Origin: Nitrincola salilacus
GTDB taxonomy: Bacteria; Pseudomonadota; Gammaproteobacteria; Pseudomonadales; Balneatricaceae
Assembly (NCBI RefSeq): GCF_046271865.1
Contig: NZ_CP176580.1
Coordinates: forward strand, 2,356,001 to 2,420,000
Reading direction: 5' to 3'
DNA length: 64,000 nt
Part shown: positions 60,476 through 64,000 of the stretch, piece by piece
Position numbering within the stretch: the stretch's first letter is position 1
Layout of the letters: each line of letters opens with the position of its first letter
Position numbers and translations under genes: made by a program
The notes under the pieces: generated by a model
The model's database searches: none
What the model saw: the letters and a program-made list of their open reading frames with translations, nothing else
Told to the model about the DNA's origin: nothing

Positions 60476-61152
60476 TTTAAACCTCCTAAGTAGTCCTTGA
60501 CGTATTTCTTGAAGGCGCTTTCTGAAAGCTCCTTGCGAAGTGAAACATCAGGAAAGGCTTCCCAATTCGACCCAACTCTCCTAGAGAATGTTCGGTGCCA
60601 CTTCTCTATGGTCGTTCCTAGGCGAATTGCGCTTGAAGAGGAATTTTCTGAGTTATCCCGATTTTTTACTTGCAGAAGTCGCCAAGGCTCACCGCTAGTA
60701 GAAGGAGGCTCGATAAAGTCTACAGCCTTTACCAAAGCACCCGAGCACCAGAGCCAGCCTTTAGGTTCCATCACGGACGCAAGATAACGTTCCAGCAGAT
60801 CTCCGATCAAGTTTTCTGCACCCATAGAGAGCGCATGCTCCCACTTAATACGCTCTACATCAGCCTTATCAATGTCGAAATATGAAACAAGTATCACGGA
60901 AACCATCTCATCTGGTACGGTTTCAGGTGGCTTAGGAACTCTTGGGTTACGCGACGCCGCGAAATTATGGGCCTGCCGACTGATGTAGTCCACTGACCCT
61001 AATGATGGTGCGTTTTTACCACGCATCCCCGAAGCAGCAGCCGGGTGGCTGGCGAGGAAGTTGATGATTCCGACGTACTGCTCCACTAGCGACGGATTGA
61101 TCTGATTCATTGTTGTCCTAGCTACGTGTTCTGCATTTTTTATAAAAGTCAT
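60472..61152 (-). CDS. SinI-type restriction endonuclease
   Basis: A 226-residue protein with the features of the SinI family: PKPPETVPDEMVSVILVSYF, HALSMGAENLIGDLLERYLASVMEPKGWLWCSG, VKAVDFIEPP and LLQVKNRDNSENSSSSAIR, then TTIEKWHRTFSR. AVDF and QVKN give a PD-(D/E)XK-type site. SinI cuts GGWCC; a similar site is inferred here. The ATG at 61152 is used; one at 61110 with AGGA upstream is an alternative. It is on the opposite strand from the methyltransferase, a convergent R-M arrangement. Confidence 0.7.
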   Translation of the reverse strand: MTFIKNAEHVARTTMNQINPSLVEQYVGIINFLASHPAAASGMRGKNAPSLGSVDYISRQAHNFAASRNPRVPKPPETVPDEMVSVILVSYFDIDKADVERIKWEHALSMGAENLIGDLLERYLASVMEPKGWLWCSGALVKAVDFIEPPSTSGEPWRLLQVKNRDNSENSSSSAIRLGTTIEKWHRTFSRRVGSNWEAFPDVSLRKELSESAFKKYVKDYLGGLK

Positions 61153-61269
61153 TACTACTGCTCTATGTGATTAGGTGCGATGTTACAGTTACTATCTAAC
61201 ATCGCTCTAAAGGACTACTACTAATCTTTTTTAGTGGGCTTAGGAAGTTATATAAACATAGAAGATCTA

Positions 61270-61324
61270 TCCTCACCACCAGTGGTGTACTGTAGTGGTT
61301 GTAGTGGTCAACTAATACCACCAA
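61270..61324. promoter_or_regulatory. cluster of TGGT repeats upstream of the SinI-type gene
   Basis: CACCAGTGGTG (near-palindrome), two direct copies of GTAGTGGT, and a further inverted ACCACC lie within 55 bases, 120-180 bases before the endonuclease start. This could be an operator for a regulator such as the HTH-fused methyltransferase. No protein partner is shown. Confidence 0.3.
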
Positions 61325-61358
61325 TATACTGTGTAAGCATACAATTCCCGGGGTTCGT

Positions 61359-61616
61359 ATGGCAGTAAGCCTATTCATCGAATCCTTACGCACTGAAAAA
61401 ACATACATAGATCGGCTGTCTGAACGTAAACAACTGGTAATTCAGATGCTTTATGGCAGTGGTTTGTTGCTGGGCCAAGATTTACAGACCGTCAGACACG
61501 CTACCGCCCGGCCGGTGCTCCATCACAGCAAGTTGGTACATCTGAGTTGTCTGGTTGAAATTACCCTATCTTTCTTGTGGGTGCAATGTACGAATGGGTC
61601 TGGGATGAGTGAATAG
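61359..61616 (+). pseudogene. shrunken tyrosine recombinase, likely integron integrase relic
   Basis: An 85-codon frame that keeps pieces of an integrase in order: SLRTEKTYIDRL (N-terminal SAM-like domain, as in LRTEKTYxxWI), then SERKQLVIQMLYGSGLLL (as in LLYGSGLRLMEAL), then GQDLQTVR (as in GxDIRTVQELLGH). Large in-frame deletions separate them and no full active site remains. It reads on the plus strand while cassettes read on the minus strand at lower coordinates, the divergent polarity expected of intI. Confidence 0.5.
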
Positions 61617-61647
61617 ATGATTCAAAACCGTATACCAGCTACTCGGA

Positions 61648-62526
61648 TTACTGCCTGTACGCTAGCGCCTGTGACCTCAGCCAAGTGATGGTTGCCAGCT
61701 TGAATGAATCAAACTCTCGCCCTTCTGGGTATACAAGATAAAAGCCTTTATCATCGGGTTGCGCCAATTCCATCAGCACAACCAACTCTTGCTGGCCCAG
61801 GTGGGATTCCAGCAATATCCTGGGTGCAATGCAGATTCCCTGCCCTGCTACCGCGGCGTCAATTGCCATACTTGTCTGGTTCAGGTGCAAAATTTTATCG
61901 ATGCGTAACTGATCATTTGTTCTCGCCAGATGCTCCCAATGACCATGGGAATCTTCAATCAACCGATGATGTGTGAAGTCTTCAATCTGGTTAATTTCAG
62001 GATGGAGATCTCGGTAAGCCGGATTGGCAACAGCGCACAATAGGCTGTCAGTCAGGCGCTCAAAATGCAGTCCTTTTCCCAGCGCTGAAGCCTCTCCGTA
62101 ACGCACCACAAAATCAACATCATCGTTACGAAAGCTACTCACTGCCTCACTTGCCGAGATGCGAAGATCAATATCCGGGCACGCCTGATGAAAGTCAGCG
62201 AGCCGGGGTATTAACCATTTGGCCCCAAATGAGGGCGGCACACTGATCACGACTTGTCGATGTGTTGTCGTAATCCGCCGTAGCGCATCGTCCATTATGC
62301 CCAGACCGGCAACTACTGCACCATATAAGCTGCTGCCCTCATCAGTCAGCTCTACCCCTCTTGGCTTTCTCACAAACAGAGAGATACCCAGATCTGTTTC
62401 CATACGTCGGATTCTTTGAGCGACTGCGCTCTGAGTCAGGTGTAGCTCTTCTGCAGCCTTACGAAAATTCAGGTGCCTGGCTACCGCTTCAAAGATACGT
62501 AATCCATTCAGGTTTGCTGCTCTCAT
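61648..62526 (-). CDS. LysR family transcriptional regulator (GcvA-like)
   Basis: A 292-residue LysR protein. The HTH reads LNGLRIFEAVARHLNFRKAAEELHLTQSAVAQRIRRMETDLGISLFVR; the effector domain includes VVISVPPSFGAKWLIPRLADFHQACPDIDLRIS, like the GcvA/AmpR group. It is divergent from an EamA transporter gene 122 bases away, which it probably controls. Confidence 0.9.
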   Translation of the reverse strand: MRAANLNGLRIFEAVARHLNFRKAAEELHLTQSAVAQRIRRMETDLGISLFVRKPRGVELTDEGSSLYGAVVAGLGIMDDALRRITTTHRQVVISVPPSFGAKWLIPRLADFHQACPDIDLRISASEAVSSFRNDDVDFVVRYGEASALGKGLHFERLTDSLLCAVANPAYRDLHPEINQIEDFTHHRLIEDSHGHWEHLARTNDQLRIDKILHLNQTSMAIDAAVAGQGICIAPRILLESHLGQQELVVLMELAQPDDKGFYLVYPEGREFDSFKLATITWLRSQALAYRQ

Positions 62527-62648
62527 GTCTCACCTTGAGTGTAGATTTTCTTCAGTCTAGCACAAGAAATTCGCGTTTGTTCTTACGGTCTTGGGGGAAC
62601 ACACTTTGTCTTACTAACTATCCATTCAGGCAAGTAAGCAGGCTATAT

Positions 62649-63575
62649 ATGCGCACATTGACTATTATCGCTTTCATCACGCTTGGCGTGATCTGGGGCA
62701 GTAACTTCATCTTTATGAAATGGGCTGCAGAGGTTATCACTCCCAGCCAGACCACGCTGTTACGCGTGTTGTTCGGGTTTCTGCCACTGTTTGGATTCGC
62801 ACTGTGCATCAAAGCGTTGAAATGGGCTGATCTGCGTCACTGGTATCATTTCGTTGTGATGTCACTGCTCGCAACCGCCGTGTATTACTTGGCTTTCGCC
62901 AAGGGTACTGCGCTTTTGCCTTCCAGTGTCGCCGGTATGCTCAGTGGCTCTATACCGCTGTTCACTTTTCTGGCTGCACTGATATTTCTGCGCGACGAAC
63001 CTATCAATCGGAGCTCAATGAGTGGCACTGTGCTTGGGTTTATCGGTGTGCTTATCATCGCTCAGCCATGGAACAGTTCAGGCTCTGTCAGCATTGAAGG
63101 TGTGCTCTATATGCTGGGTGGCGCTTTATGCGTCGGAGTGTCTTTCGTGTATGCGAAGATATTTATCAAACCGCTGGAGATCGCTCCGCTGGCATTGGCT
63201 ACTTATCAGACAGGATTCGCCACGATCCTTCTGTTTGCGACGACTGAAACCAGCAACATATCCTTCATTCTTGGGGATCTGAAAGCACTGATTGCCATGG
63301 TGATCGGTCTTGGCATACTGGGTACCGGGCTCGCGTATATCATCTACTATTTTCTGGTCAATCAGATGGGTGCCATAGCTGCTTCCGGTGTCACTTATAT
63401 TCCACCGATAGTTGCCTTGCTGATCGGATTCACCCTGGTTGGAGAAGATATTAGATCATCGGATTTACTGGCAGTGGTCTTGATTCTAACAGGGGTATGG
63501 CTGGTGCAGCGCGCACGTATTCAGATGGAGAAAGCACCCTTGTCTGCTACGAGATGCTCTGAGAGTCGAGTGTAA
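62649..63575 (+). CDS. EamA/DMT-family transporter
   Basis: A 308-residue inner-membrane protein with about ten hydrophobic helices in two EamA repeats: IIAFITLGVIWGSNFIFMKWAAE at the start, and YMLGGALCVGVSFVYAKIFI opening the second half; GTGLAYIIYYFLVNQMGAIAASGVTYIPPIVALLIG is typical of the family. The ATG at 62649 is used because it starts the first helix; the frame is open further into the LysR gene. Substrate unknown; amino acids or metabolites are usual. Confidence 0.9.
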   Translation: MRTLTIIAFITLGVIWGSNFIFMKWAAEVITPSQTTLLRVLFGFLPLFGFALCIKALKWADLRHWYHFVVMSLLATAVYYLAFAKGTALLPSSVAGMLSGSIPLFTFLAALIFLRDEPINRSSMSGTVLGFIGVLIIAQPWNSSGSVSIEGVLYMLGGALCVGVSFVYAKIFIKPLEIAPLALATYQTGFATILLFATTETSNISFILGDLKALIAMVIGLGILGTGLAYIIYYFLVNQMGAIAASGVTYIPPIVALLIGFTLVGEDIRSSDLLAVVLILTGVWLVQRARIQMEKAPLSATRCSESRV

Positions 63576-63596
63576 TCCCGGCTAACATCCCTCTGT

Positions 63597-64000
63597 TTAT
63601 CTGGTAGTGCGATCCAGCTCCATCACCTCCGTCAATATCCGACAGTCCGCTTCAGACAACTCTGCCTGCTCGGCATAGTCTCGCCACTGGCGTGTCACTT
63701 TGGCGATCTCTTTGATAATGCTTTCTGCCTGGATTGTCGAAAGCCCAAAGTGCTGAGAGGCAGACAGCGCATTTTCAAGTGAGCTTTCGCGCCCCTTCTG
63801 CCCCACTCCTATCGCTTGAAGATGAAACTGACCAGGCTGAGGAACAACATCATAGGCAGGTGTCAGGCGGTAATGATGATCAGATATGTTCTTCAGCAGC
63901 CCATGATTGCGCAGATGATCATCCGAGTTGCCCACCAGGATATTAAAAACCATTCTGCGGAACAGTTCGGTTTTATCCTGTTCTGCCCTATCACCAATCT
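63597..64000 (-). CDS. HipA-family kinase, C-terminal part (cut by window edge)
   Basis: The frame is open to the last base and reads DKTELFRRMVFNILVGNSDDHLRNHGLL, then YRLTPAYDVVPQPG. FNxLxGNxDxHxKN-like and APAYDxxP-like motifs belong to HipA-type serine/threonine kinases: the D of NSDDHLRN is the catalytic loop and the D of AYDVV binds Mg. About 134 C-terminal residues are visible. The N-terminal part and any HipB antitoxin lie beyond 64,000. Confidence 0.85.
   Translation of the reverse strand, partial: IGDRAEQDKTELFRRMVFNILVGNSDDHLRNHGLLKNISDHHYRLTPAYDVVPQPGQFHLQAIGVGQKGRESSLENALSASQHFGLSTIQAESIIKEIAKVTRQWRDYAEQAELSEADCRILTEVMELDRTTR

Overview
The window looks like the chromosome of a marine gammaproteobacterium of the Oceanospirillales type. 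Evidence: a B12-dependent methionine synthase, a propionyl-CoA synthetase, a two-subunit arginine succinyltransferase pathway (astC-aruF-aruG-astD), a class GN sortase with its VIT/vWA substrate, and several c-di-GMP enzymes. This assignment is inferred from gene content; no rRNA or tRNA gene was recognised.

Positions 1-32,300 are mostly core chromosome: prpE (partial), metH, a DUF924 gene, a TetR regulator divergent from an isolated trpBA pair, a patatin, ybaK, a TraB-family membrane protein, an operon of substrate-binding protein, histidine kinase and MltA-like protein, two c-di-GMP proteins around a periplasmic binding protein, mtgA, the ast operon behind a candidate ArgR box, a YebC-like protein, a RelE-type toxin-antitoxin pair, ppiC, a DUF4426 lipoprotein, an NmrA/LysR divergent pair and a CaCA exchanger. 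Positions 32,430-38,456 hold two small accessory genes and a sortase/sortase-substrate operon divergent from creBC; a cre-tag-like site lies between them.

Positions about 38,500-55,700 are a decayed integron cassette array read on the minus strand. About ten attC sites or attC parts separate short, mostly promoterless genes: a DUF1871-like relic, an unknown protein, a SUFU-domain protein, a Gabija-like gajA/gajB pair, a HEPN protein, a membrane-anchored HerA-like ATPase, an Abi-like protein, the membrane part of an Mrr-like protein, a second RX4H (HEPN/MltR-like) protein, a FosA-like fosfomycin-modifying enzyme and a glutathione transferase fragment. Many are plausible anti-phage functions. 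Three kinds of insertion sequence have invaded the attC sites at fixed positions: two distinct IS110-family elements sit just inside the R'' core, and an IS1182-family element sits exactly at the GTT crossover triplet of R'. No intact integrase is present, but a shrunken plus-strand tyrosine-recombinase relic at 61,359-61,616 has the polarity expected of a decayed intI.

Positions 55,700-61,200 add a CsrA-like protein, a small XRE regulator, an IS66 relic and a restriction-modification island: an HTH-fused C5 cytosine methyltransferase, an EVE-domain protein, a PD-(D/E)XK nuclease and a SinI-type endonuclease. The window ends with a LysR/EamA divergent pair and the C-terminal part of a HipA-family kinase running off the edge.
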